Assembly: GCF_004803895.1 (NCBI RefSeq)
Contig: NZ_CP021978.1
Coordinates: forward strand, 4,650,001 to 4,714,000
DNA from: Streptomyces hawaiiensis
Lineage (GTDB): Bacteria; Actinomycetota; Actinomycetes; Streptomycetales; Streptomycetaceae
Direction: 5' to 3'
DNA length: 64,000 bases
The notes beneath the pieces are model-generated. The model saw only the letters and a program-made list of their open reading frames with translations. It ran no database searches and was not told the DNA's origin. The translations under genes were made by a program, and so were the position numbers. Below, piece by piece: positions 16,314 to 24,195 of this stretch; the stretch's first letter is position 1, and the number at the start of each line of letters is the position of its first letter.

Positions 16314-17585
16314 CTAGAGCCGTTCGATGTGAGGTGCGGCGGCCATGACGCCGCGCGTGTCCAGTACGTAGGCCGCCTCGGCGGCGAGCTGAGTGAGGTC
16401 GAACTCGGCGTGCGGGGTGAGCAGGACGACGGCGTCGAAGTCCGCGACGCTCGTACCCGGACCGGCCCCCGGTGTGGCGAAGGGGATCTCCGGGCAAGTG
16501 CCGTCCGCCACCGGCAGATAGGGGTCCACGACGGTGACGTCCGCGCCCATCTGCCGCAGCCGGTCGGTGACTTCGACGGCCGGCGACTGGCGGGCGTCCG
16601 AGGTGCCCGGCTTGTAGGCGGCGCCGAGCGCGAGGATGCGCGCCCCGTGCACGCTCCGCCGGAACCGTCGGCTGAGGGCGTCCTGCAGACGGCGTACGAC
16701 GTAGTCCGGCTGACTCTCGTTGATGTCCTGGGCCAGCTCGATGAGCCGGAAGGTCTGCCCGTGCCGCGCCTTGACGTGGTGGCTGAGGTAGACCGGGTCG
16801 ATGGGCAGGCAGTGCCCGCCGACCCCGGGCCCGGGCAGGAACCTGGTGAACCCGAAGGGTTTGGTCGCGGCCAGCTCCAGTGTGTGCCAGACGTCCACGC
16901 CGAGCGTGTGGGCCATCCGCGAGAGCTCGTTGACCAGCGCGATGTTGACGTGCCGGTAGGTGTTCTCGAACACCTTGGCCAGCTCGGCCTCTTCGAGCCC
17001 CGAGGCGGGCACGGTGACGTCGGTGACGGTGTCGTAGAAGTCCTTCACCCGCCGCAGGCAGTCCTCGGTCAGACCGGCCACGATCTTCGGCGTGTTCTCC
17101 AGGCGCCAGTCGGCGTTGCCGGGATCGATGCGCTCGGGGCTGAACCCGACGTAAAAGTCCCGCCCGGCGACGAGGCCGGAACCCTCCTCCAGCAGCGGGA
17201 CGAGCACGTCACGGGTGGTGCCGGGGTGGGTCGTCGACTCGAGCACGACGGTGGCGCCCGGCTCGATCCACTCGGCGAGCACGCGACCGGCGTCCCGTAC
17301 GCAACTCAGGTCGGGCGCGCGGTCGGTGAGCGGCGTGGGCACGGTGATGACGGCGATGTCGAACCCCTTGAGGTCCTGCGGGTCGGAGCTCGCGTAGTAC
17401 GCGTCCGAACCGAGCACGGCCCGGAGCCGGTCGTCACCGATGTCCTCGACGTACGACGACCCGGCGGCCAGCGCCTCGCAGCGCGCCCGGTCGGGCTCGT
17501 AGCCGGTGACGGTGTGTCCGGCCTCGGCGGCCCTCACGGCCAGGGGCAGGCCGACATAGCCCTGCCCCAGCACACATATGTGCAT
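16314..17585 (-). CDS. UDP-sugar 6-dehydrogenase (UDP-Glc/GDP-Man dehydrogenase family)
   Basis: A 423-aa enzyme starting at ATG 17585 with AAGGA upstream. The Rossmann motif is ICVLGQGYVGLPLAVRAAEAG (first ~22 residues), the catalytic Cys lies in PGVGGHCLPIDP (~residue 260), and the C-terminal UDP-binding domain contains LGAAYKPGTSDARQSP. It oxidises a UDP-hexose or UDP-HexNAc to the uronic acid using two NAD+. WecC-type features (STTHPGTT, GFSPERIDPGN) suggest a UDP-N-acetyl-sugar, but UDP-glucose cannot be excluded. It leads a three-gene operon with the small peptide and the glycosyltransferase. Its mRNA leader carries a strong hairpin at 17609-17641. Confidence 0.9.
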   Translation of the reverse strand: MHICVLGQGYVGLPLAVRAAEAGHTVTGYEPDRARCEALAAGSSYVEDIGDDRLRAVLGSDAYYASSDPQDLKGFDIAVITVPTPLTDRAPDLSCVRDAGRVLAEWIEPGATVVLESTTHPGTTRDVLVPLLEEGSGLVAGRDFYVGFSPERIDPGNADWRLENTPKIVAGLTEDCLRRVKDFYDTVTDVTVPASGLEEAELAKVFENTYRHVNIALVNELSRMAHTLGVDVWHTLELAATKPFGFTRFLPGPGVGGHCLPIDPVYLSHHVKARHGQTFRLIELAQDINESQPDYVVRRLQDALSRRFRRSVHGARILALGAAYKPGTSDARQSPAVEVTDRLRQMGADVTVVDPYLPVADGTCPEIPFATPGAGPGTSVADFDAVVLLTPHAEFDLTQLAAEAAYVLDTRGVMAAAPHIERL

Positions 17586-17608
17586 GGTGGATTCCTTCAC
17601 CCCTGAAG

Positions 17609-17641
17609 CACGGCCGCCTGTTCCTGAAGCAGGCGGCCGTG
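17609..17641 (-). promoter_or_regulatory. 12-bp hairpin in the dehydrogenase leader
   Basis: A perfect inverted repeat CACGGCCGCCTG (17609-17620) and CAGGCGGCCGTG (17630-17641) with a 9-nt loop lies 23 nt upstream of the dehydrogenase start. No plus-strand gene ends here, so it is not an ordinary terminator. It may be an attenuator or mRNA-stabilising structure for the polysaccharide operon. Confidence 0.55.
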
Positions 17642-18217
17642 GCGTGGTACTGCGTGAGAAGCGGCGTGGGAACGGCACCACCACCGCGTCACCGGCTCGC
17701 CGGGCCCCCTTGCCCGACCGTGCGCAAAGCGCAACCGGTGATCTTCACAAACCCCCCTCATTTGTGGACCTTCATGATTCAACAATAATTCGCTGAACGG
17801 AACCCTCTTTACTGATTCGATATGTGAAGTGCGATGGAGAAGGCGCTGGTTGATGGCTGATGCCGGGTCAGCTGCCAGTTGAGGGCGCTTGCGGGAACTT
17901 ACGATCTTCACATTCTGTGGCGAGGGTGACCCTGATGGACGCGTCCGCCCGGGTGCATTCGCGAATATCGCGCGCCCCTGTGTGCGCCCCCTGTACCACC
18001 ACCGCGCCCGGTCACGGTTACCGGCGGTTCGCCCAGGTGGTGGTGAATGTGGTGACGGTGAGCGCCCCGGCCGAGGTGTGACGTGCTCCGTGTCCCCGAG
18101 AGCGGGGACCGCGAGGGCACCACCACGGCGAAACTCGGGCGCCCCTCGTCAACACGGTGCGATAGAAAGGGCGTTCAGTCGCGAACGCGGCTTCTACATA
18201 TCCCTGTGGGGGGGACC
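17642..18217. other. Divergent intergenic region with an AT-rich core
   Basis: This region separates the divergent dehydrogenase operon and the secreted-protein gene. The stretch 17750-17835 is markedly AT-rich for this genome (for example TTCAACAATAATTC) and probably contains promoters for one or both sides. No gene is recognised; short frames are artefacts. Confidence 0.5.
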
Positions 18218-19549
18218 TTGTTCAGAACTCGGGCGGCTTCGGCCGCCATCGGTGTCGTCGCGCTCCTGGTGACCGGCTCTCCGGCGGCGAACGCCGCGGA
18301 GGCGCAGGCTCCTGACGTGCGGTACGCGCACAGCGCCTCGGGCGATCTCGGCACCCTGGAGGTCGGCATCAGCTCCGACAGCGCCATCACGGGCATCAGG
18401 GCCCATCTCGTCTCCGCGGCCACGCAGCGGGAAGTCGCCGTCGTGGAGACCGACGCCTTCGGCCTCGTCTCCGGCACCGCGGACAACGGCGTATGGCGGA
18501 CGAAGAAGCCCCTCGACCTTCCGGACCTGGGCAGTTACACCGTCCGCATCGAGGCCACGGACGCCGACGGCGACCGCAGCGTCGACAACTCCGCGGGCAC
18601 TCTCGCCTATTACGTCGCGGCGGTGTTCGAGGACGTACGCCCCGACCGTACGGAGATCGACACCGACCACCGCCAGGTGCGCGTCGACGGCACCCTGAAG
18701 GGACGCTGGCCGGCGACCCGCGAGCTGAAGCCCCTGGCGGACCACCGGGTGGACCTCGACGTGGACTACTGGACGGAGAACACCGTCCACACCGACGCGC
18801 AGGGCCGCTTCTCCGGCACGGTCACCGTGAACGACGCGGTGCCGGTCCAGGCCGTCTACCGCCACGACAGCGCCAACCCGTACGTCATGTACGGCGAGTC
18901 CGCCTCGACCCCGATCGACATCCGTCAGGTGGCCACGCGCTGGACCTTCGACACCCCGGTGGAAGCCCGGACGATCGACTTCGGAGAGCAGGTCACCGTC
19001 ACGGCGACGCTGGAGCGCGAGACCGCGCAGGGCTGGGTCCCCTTCGAGGGCCAGAGCGGTGGCGTCCTCTACGAGGCCTCCTCCGGCACGCACTGGGCGA
19101 GCGTCGGCTACTTCACCACCGGAGCGGACGGCAAGTCCGCCACCTTCACCCACACCCCGGGGGAGACCGGCACCTTCCGCGTGGCCTCGCACAGCGACGA
19201 CCCGTTCATCGCCCCCGCCTCCGCGAACAGCGCCGAGATCACCGTCCTGCGCGCCTCGGTGTTCACCTCGTTCTCGGCCACCCGTACACAGGACGGTGGC
19301 GTGCACGTCGAGGGCGCGATGGACTTCCCCGACGGCTGGACGCCCGCCGACATCCCGGTGCACATCCAGTACTCGCGGGACGGCAAGCGGTGGACGGACC
19401 TGCTGACGGCGCAGGCCAGTTGGTCCGGCGAGGGCCACGCCTTCTCGGCGGACATCGCCGATGCGCGGCGAGGTTACTTCCGCGCCCGGTTCGACAAGAC
19501 GGAGTCGTTCCGCGGGGCGACGTCGGATGCCGTGAGGGTGGGCCGCTGA
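18218..19549 (+). CDS. Secreted Ig-like domain protein
   Basis: About 443 aa from TTG 18218, behind the G-rich Shine-Dalgarno GGGGGGGA. The N-terminus FRTRAASAAIGVVALLVTGSP is a Sec signal peptide with cleavage near ANAAEA (~residue 27). The mature part is beta-rich with about four Ig/bacterial-Ig-like segments (FGEQVTVTATLE and HTPGETGTFRVAS are typical strands) and no catalytic motif. GTG 18206 is an alternative start. I recall similar secreted proteins in Streptomyces, but no defined function. It is monocistronic, with a weak hairpin after the stop (19556-19588). Confidence 0.75.
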   Translation: MFRTRAASAAIGVVALLVTGSPAANAAEAQAPDVRYAHSASGDLGTLEVGISSDSAITGIRAHLVSAATQREVAVVETDAFGLVSGTADNGVWRTKKPLDLPDLGSYTVRIEATDADGDRSVDNSAGTLAYYVAAVFEDVRPDRTEIDTDHRQVRVDGTLKGRWPATRELKPLADHRVDLDVDYWTENTVHTDAQGRFSGTVTVNDAVPVQAVYRHDSANPYVMYGESASTPIDIRQVATRWTFDTPVEARTIDFGEQVTVTATLERETAQGWVPFEGQSGGVLYEASSGTHWASVGYFTTGADGKSATFTHTPGETGTFRVASHSDDPFIAPASANSAEITVLRASVFTSFSATRTQDGGVHVEGAMDFPDGWTPADIPVHIQYSRDGKRWTDLLTAQASWSGEGHAFSADIADARRGYFRARFDKTESFRGATSDAVRVGR

Positions 19550-19702
19550 CGTCCACGGCGGGTCGGCGCCCGGTGCACCGGCCCGCCGAGCGGCGTGCTC
19601 CCACCTGTGGTCCGCTCCCGGCCCGGATCATCCCTGGCCTGGCGGGCTTTGATCGGGCATGGGGGCTGTTCCGGCGGGCCGCCAAGCCTCACACTCACTG
19701 AC

Positions 19703-20221
19703 GTGGGGGACAGCGGACTATGGATCGCAGGGCTGACAGGCGCCACAGCAGTACTCGCGAGCTGGGTCACAAGTCGCGGGCATACGCGAGCCGCACGCTT
19801 ACAGGCGGAGATCTCGGCAGCAGCTCAGGATGAGACGCGTCGAAGAGAGGTGAGCCGTGCGTCTTACCTCGCCTTCCTCGAACAGGCTCACCTCATGGGT
19901 GTCGAGTACCGCCAGACTCCGGAGATTCTGAGAACTGAAGATCAGGAGCAGCGCCGGGCACGCCTCGAAGAGCACCGAGCACGCCTACGTGAGGCATTCG
20001 GGTCCTTCCGCCACACCTGTCAGGTCGCCACCGTGCACGCGCGGAGCAGCAAGGCCATAGAGGCGTGTGATCACGTCTTCGCCGCGTCCAGAACGGTCTA
20101 CATCACGCTGGGCGACATAGCAGAAGGCGCCACGAATGCCTCCGCGTTCTACGCCGCTCTCGATCACTACTGGAGCGCCGTTCAAGAGCTCGGCAAAGCG
20201 GTGCGTCTCGAAGAGCCGTGA
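19703..20221 (+). CDS. Membrane-anchored coiled-coil protein with a TTA codon
   Basis: A 172-aa protein of unknown function starting at GTG 19703. One N-terminal span (GLWIAGLTGATAVLASWVTS, residues ~4-23) is followed by a charged alpha-helical cytoplasmic domain with a probable coiled coil around residues 35-110. Codon 33 is TTA (19799-19801), rare in Streptomyces, so translation should depend on the bldA tRNA. Base composition is less GC-biased at third positions than in flanking genes, suggesting acquisition. It is convergent with the GntR gene, 48 bp apart. Confidence 0.65.
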   Translation: MGDSGLWIAGLTGATAVLASWVTSRGHTRAARLQAEISAAAQDETRRREVSRASYLAFLEQAHLMGVEYRQTPEILRTEDQEQRRARLEEHRARLREAFGSFRHTCQVATVHARSSKAIEACDHVFAASRTVYITLGDIAEGATNASAFYAALDHYWSAVQELGKAVRLEEP

Positions 20222-20269
20222 CTCGACGAGGCTTGCCACAGCAGGCAGAGAGCAACCACACCTCAGCCG

Positions 20270-21049
20270 TCACTCCGGTGCGAACTCGTACTGCAACTCG
20301 TAGAGATGTCCCGCCTTCACCATCGACGTCGCCTCGATGGGGCGTCCGTCTGCCGCGTGGACGACACGGAGCGTGCACAGGACCGGCAGGCTGCCGGGGA
20401 GGCGTAGGGCTTCGAACTGTTCCTGCGTGGGGACACGGGCGGAGACGCGGTCCACGCAGTGGTGAGGGGCATGGCCCAGTTGCCTGAGCAGGGTGGCGGT
20501 TCCGCCCCTGATGCGTTGGTGGTCCGTCAGCGGTGTGTCCTGGGCGATGGCCAAAGGATAGTAGGACGCCACGATTTCGGCCGGCTCGTCGTCGATGAAC
20601 AGCAGCTGGCTGCGCCGTACGGCTGTGTCCTCGTCCCGGAGGCCGAGAGCCGTGCGGATGTCCGCGGGCGGGTTCGTCTCCGACACGTCGAGGAGGGTGA
20701 TGCGGGCGTCCGTCCCGTGCTTGGCCGCCTCGATGAGCCAGGGGTAGGGCTCGCCGGCTGCCGCCGGTGTGAGGGACGTGGCAGGACGTATCGTCCGCTG
20801 CCTGTGCTCGCGGACCGTCACCGCCGCTCCCGCGCGTCCGACCACCAGGCACTCGTCCTTGAGAAGTTGGAGGGCCTTCTGGATCGTGGCGTTGGAGGCG
20901 TCGAAGCGGGTTCTGAGCTGCGCGGTGGAGGGCAGGTTCGCGCCCGGCGGCAGTTCTCCGGCCATGATGTCGTCGCGCAGGTCGGCCGCGATCCGTTCGT
21001 GCAGCGAGCGGCGGTCGTGGGCTTCCTGTTCGGCCTTGAGCACGGTCAT
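20270..21049 (-). CDS. GntR-family regulator (HutC/UTRA type)
   Basis: A 259-aa repressor-type regulator from ATG 21049. The N-terminal winged helix (residues ~15-80) contains IAADLRDDIMAGELPPGANLPS and NATIQKALQLLKDEC, followed by a UTRA ligand-binding domain (~95-255) ending LYELQYEFAPE. Frames continue upstream but lack homology. The HutC subgroup includes sugar- and histidine-responsive regulators and plasmid transfer regulators such as KorSA. It is divergent from a small two-gene unit 19 bp away and may control it. Effector unknown. Confidence 0.87.
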   Translation of the reverse strand: MTVLKAEQEAHDRRSLHERIAADLRDDIMAGELPPGANLPSTAQLRTRFDASNATIQKALQLLKDECLVVGRAGAAVTVREHRQRTIRPATSLTPAAAGEPYPWLIEAAKHGTDARITLLDVSETNPPADIRTALGLRDEDTAVRRSQLLFIDDEPAEIVASYYPLAIAQDTPLTDHQRIRGGTATLLRQLGHAPHHCVDRVSARVPTQEQFEALRLPGSLPVLCTLRVVHAADGRPIEATSMVKAGHLYELQYEFAPE

Positions 21050-21068
21050 CCGACTCTGATCTCGCCTG

Positions 21069-21368
21069 ATGGATACCGGCCCGCGTCGCACGCTCCGCCT
21101 TCTCCCCTGGACCGGCTCGGAAGCCAAGCCCTGCTTCCTCATCACCGATGACGGAGGCGGACGGGTGTCCCGGCTGGCCGACGTCACCGAAGCGGTCCAG
21201 CTCGACATGGGCGCCCGACTCCTCGCCCACGCCGACGACCTGCTCCCCGGCGCCACCGAGGCCCAACTCCGCTTCCTCGCCGAGCGGTTGACCGAAGCCC
21301 TGCGGGACATCCTCCGTGTCGCGGAAAGTCGTGGGCGGAGGCCCGGCGAGGAACGCTCCTCCCCATGA
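21069..21368 (+). CDS. Small hypothetical protein divergent from GntR
   Basis: A 99-aa protein that reads well as coding sequence: strand-like WTGSEAKPCFLITDDGGG, then helices with the regular acidic/leucine pattern VTEAVQLDMGARLLAHA. No known motif is identified. Its start lies 19 bp from the GntR start on the opposite strand, so the two probably share an operator. Its stop overlaps the next ATG (ATGA, 21365-21368). Such GntR/small-ORF modules are frequent in Streptomyces accessory DNA. Confidence 0.6.
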   Translation: MDTGPRRTLRLLPWTGSEAKPCFLITDDGGGRVSRLADVTEAVQLDMGARLLAHADDLLPGATEAQLRFLAERLTEALRDILRVAESRGRRPGEERSSP

Positions 21369-21571
21369 CACCCGGCGTTGGCCCGTACGACGAGTCCTCC
21401 GAGTGCACAGTCGCCGCCCGCCCCGGCTACCAAGACCTGCACACTCACTGCCGTCAGCTCTGGGATCTGCCACTCCCCTTCGCCTTCGGCATCCTGCTGC
21501 AACCCCGCTGCGGATGCTCGTGTCACCCGTACAACAGCAGAGGTGGAACGCCGACGCCCCCCGCCCGATGA
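21365..21571 (+). CDS. Cys/His-rich small protein
   Basis: A 68-aa protein translationally coupled to the preceding ORF by ATGA. It contains LHTHCRQLWDLPLPFAFG, then QPRCGCSCHPY, a Cys/His cluster that could bind a metal. The C-terminal Gly/Thr/Pro tail looks disordered. Function unknown; it probably works with the preceding ORF under GntR control. Confidence 0.55.
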   Translation: MTPGVGPYDESSECTVAARPGYQDLHTHCRQLWDLPLPFAFGILLQPRCGCSCHPYNSRGGTPTPPAR

Positions 21572-21618
21572 CTCGGAACAGGGGGCGTCGCAACAGTGGG
21601 ACGGACCGCGGGAACCGC

Positions 21619-23943
21619 CTACTTCACCGGCTCCGGCTCCGGCGCGTTCTCCGAGTCCGACGTGCCGGCCGGCGGCTCGCCGTCGTCACCGTCGTCGTCG
21701 CTCTCGGCCTCCGCCGGGACCGGTGTCTTCACCGAGTCCAGCAGCAGCTGGGCGACGTCCACCACCTGGATGGACTCCTTCGCCTTGCCGTCGTTCTTCT
21801 TGCCGTTGACGGAGTCCGTGAGCATGACCAGACAGAACGGGCAGGCCGTCGAGACGATGTCGGGGTTCACCGACAGGGCCTCGTCGACGCGCTCGTTGTT
21901 GATGCGCTTGCCGATCCGCTCCTCCATCCACATCCGCGCACCACCGGCGCCACAGCAGAAGCCGCGCTCCTTGTGGCGGTGCATCTCCTCGTTGCGGATG
22001 CCCGGGACGCTGGCGATGATCTCGCGCGGAGGCGTGTAGATCTTGTTGTGGCGGCCCAGGTAGCACGGGTCGTGGTACGTGATGATGCCCTCGACCGGAG
22101 TGACCGGGATCAGCTTGCCCGCGTCGACGAGGTGCTGGAGCAGCTGCGTGTGGTGGATGACCTCGTAGTCGCCGCCGAGCTGCGGGTACTCGTTGCCGAT
22201 GGTGTTGAGGCAGTGCGGGCAGGTGGCGACGATCTTCTTGGCCGACTTGGGCTTCGCCGACTCGGGGACGACCTTGCCCTCGTCGTCCATCTCCTCGCCG
22301 AACGCCATGTTCAGCGCCATGACGTTCTCCATGCCGAGCTCCTGGAACAGGGGCTCGTTGCCCAGGCGACGGGCGGAGTCACCGGTGCACTTCTCGTCGC
22401 CGCCCATGATCGCGAACTTGACGCCCGCGATGTGGAGGAGTTCCGCGAAGGCCTTCGTGGTCTTCTTGGCCCGGTCCTCCAGGGCGCCGGCGCAGCCGAC
22501 CCAGTACAGGTACTCGACCTCGGACAGGTCCTCGATGTCCTTGCCGACGACCGGGACCTCGAAGTCGACCTCCTTGAGCCACTCCAGGCGCTGCTTCTTC
22601 GCCAGGCCCCAGGGGTTGCCCTTCTTCTCCAGGTTCTTGAGCATCGTGCCCGCCTCGGACGGGAACGACGACTCGATCATCACCTGGTAGCGGCGCATGT
22701 CGACGATGTGGTCGACGTGCTCGATGTCCACCGGGCACTGCTCGACGCAGGCGCCGCAGGTGGTGCAGGACCACAGGACGTCCGGGTCGATGACGCCGTT
22801 CTCCTCCAGCGTGCCGACCAGCGGGCGCTCGGCCTCCGCCAGCGCGGACGCCGGGACATCCTTGAGGGCCTCGGCCGACGCCTTCTCCTCGCCCTCCATC
22901 GTCTTGCCGCCGCCGGCGAGCAGGTACGGCGCCTTGGCGTGCGCGTGGTCCCGCAGCGACATGATCAGCAGCTTGGGGGAGAGGGGCTTGCCCGTGTTCC
23001 AGGCGGGGCACTGCGACTGGCAGCGGCCGCACTCGGTGCACGTGGAGAAGTCCAGCAGGCCCTTCCAGGAGTACTGCTCGACCTGGGAGACGCCGAAGAC
23101 GTCGTCGTCGCCCGGGTCGGTGAAGTCGATCGGCTTGCCGCCCGACGTCATGGGCTGCAGCGCCCCCAGAGCCGTCCCGCCCGACGCCTCGCGCTTGAAC
23201 CAGATGTTCGGGAAGGCGAGGAAGCGGTGCCAGGCGACACCCATGTTGGTGTTGAGCGACACCACGATCATCCAGACGAACGAGGTGCCGATCTTGATCA
23301 TCGCGACCAGGTAGACGAGGTTCTGCAGCGCCGTGACCGACAGGCCCTTGAAGGCGAGGACCAGGGGGTACGAGGCGAAGTACGACGCCTCGTAGTGGTC
23401 GACGTGGTGGAGCGCGCCCTCCAGGCCCCGCAGCACGTAGATCGCCAGGCCGATGGTGAGGATGACGTACTCGACGAAATACGCCTGGCCCGCCTTGGAA
23501 CCGGCGAAGCGGGACTTGCGGCCCGGACGGCTGGGCAGGTTCAGCAGGCGGATCGCGATGAGCACCGCGATGCCCAGGATCGTCATCACGCCGATGAACT
23601 CGATGTACAGCTCGAACGGCAGGAACTCACCGATGACCGGCAGCACCCAGTCGGCCTTGAACAGCTGGCCGAAGGCCTGGGCGAGGGTCGGCGGCAGCGT
23701 CAGGAAGCCGACGGCGACGAACCAGTGCGCGACACCGACGATGCCCCACCGGTTCATGCGCGTGTGCCCGAGGAACTCCTTCACCAGGGTCACGCTGCGC
23801 TGGTAGGGGTTGTCGGTCCGGGTTCCGGCCGGGACCGGCTGGCCCAGCTTGAAATACCGGACGAACTGGCCGATCGCGCGTGCGAGCAGCGCGACGCCGA
23901 TCACGGTCAGTACCAGCGACACGATGATCGCGGCGAGTTGCAT
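21619..23943 (-). CDS. Membrane Fe-S oxidoreductase, EtfD-like
   Basis: A 774-aa integral membrane protein. The N-terminal ~270 residues hold about six spans of the NarI/heme-b type. Two 4Fe-4S ferredoxin motifs follow, CTECGRCQSQCP (~residue 305) and CTTCGACVEQCPVDIEHVDH (~400). Two CCG (heterodisulfide-reductase type) domains are present; the second shows CPHCLNTIGNEYP and GFCCGAGGARMWMEE. The C-terminus is acidic and disordered. This matches the mycobacterial membrane oxidoreductase EtfD, which moves electrons from acyl-CoA dehydrogenases via electron-transfer flavoprotein to the quinone pool. GAGGAG precedes ATG 23943. A palindrome at 24009-24022 may be its operator. Confidence 0.85.
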   Translation of the reverse strand: MQLAAIIVSLVLTVIGVALLARAIGQFVRYFKLGQPVPAGTRTDNPYQRSVTLVKEFLGHTRMNRWGIVGVAHWFVAVGFLTLPPTLAQAFGQLFKADWVLPVIGEFLPFELYIEFIGVMTILGIAVLIAIRLLNLPSRPGRKSRFAGSKAGQAYFVEYVILTIGLAIYVLRGLEGALHHVDHYEASYFASYPLVLAFKGLSVTALQNLVYLVAMIKIGTSFVWMIVVSLNTNMGVAWHRFLAFPNIWFKREASGGTALGALQPMTSGGKPIDFTDPGDDDVFGVSQVEQYSWKGLLDFSTCTECGRCQSQCPAWNTGKPLSPKLLIMSLRDHAHAKAPYLLAGGGKTMEGEEKASAEALKDVPASALAEAERPLVGTLEENGVIDPDVLWSCTTCGACVEQCPVDIEHVDHIVDMRRYQVMIESSFPSEAGTMLKNLEKKGNPWGLAKKQRLEWLKEVDFEVPVVGKDIEDLSEVEYLYWVGCAGALEDRAKKTTKAFAELLHIAGVKFAIMGGDEKCTGDSARRLGNEPLFQELGMENVMALNMAFGEEMDDEGKVVPESAKPKSAKKIVATCPHCLNTIGNEYPQLGGDYEVIHHTQLLQHLVDAGKLIPVTPVEGIITYHDPCYLGRHNKIYTPPREIIASVPGIRNEEMHRHKERGFCCGAGGARMWMEERIGKRINNERVDEALSVNPDIVSTACPFCLVMLTDSVNGKKNDGKAKESIQVVDVAQLLLDSVKTPVPAEAESDDDGDDGEPPAGTSDSENAPEPEPVK

Positions 23944-24008
23944 GGGGGCTCCTCGGGCCTGCGAGGGGTTTCGTCGGGATGACCTGTCGTTCTTCAGGTT
24001 CCCCGAAA

Positions 24009-24022
24009 TTACTAAGCGGTAA
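24009..24022. promoter_or_regulatory. Candidate operator TTAC-N6-GTAA
   Basis: TTACTAAGCGGTAA is an interrupted palindrome in an AT-rich patch 66 bp upstream of the Fe-S oxidoreductase start. Operators of this shape are bound by TetR-type regulators of actinobacterial fatty-acid genes, which fits an EtfD role. Assignment to a particular regulator is inference. Confidence 0.4.
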
Positions 24023-24195
24023 CTTATGCAGTCCGTCTGAGACTACCCTCATCCTCCGCCGCACTGTAGCCGGGTGGGCAGTGATCTGAATCGCTGAGGG
24101 TTGCCTCAGAAACCGACCGGATCCGGTCATGATGTCGACGCGATCCCGTCGTGTTATTCATACCGAATTGTCATAATCCCGCCTACCTTATATCC

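Noticed and set aside
14964..17606. An 880-residue plus-strand open frame
   Set aside because: It is a shadow of the glycosyltransferase and dehydrogenase genes, whose motifs are complete on the minus strand.
21316..23982. An 888-residue plus-strand open frame
   Set aside because: It is antisense to the Fe-S oxidoreductase and composed of Leu/Val/Arg/Asp repeats typical of a complementary frame.
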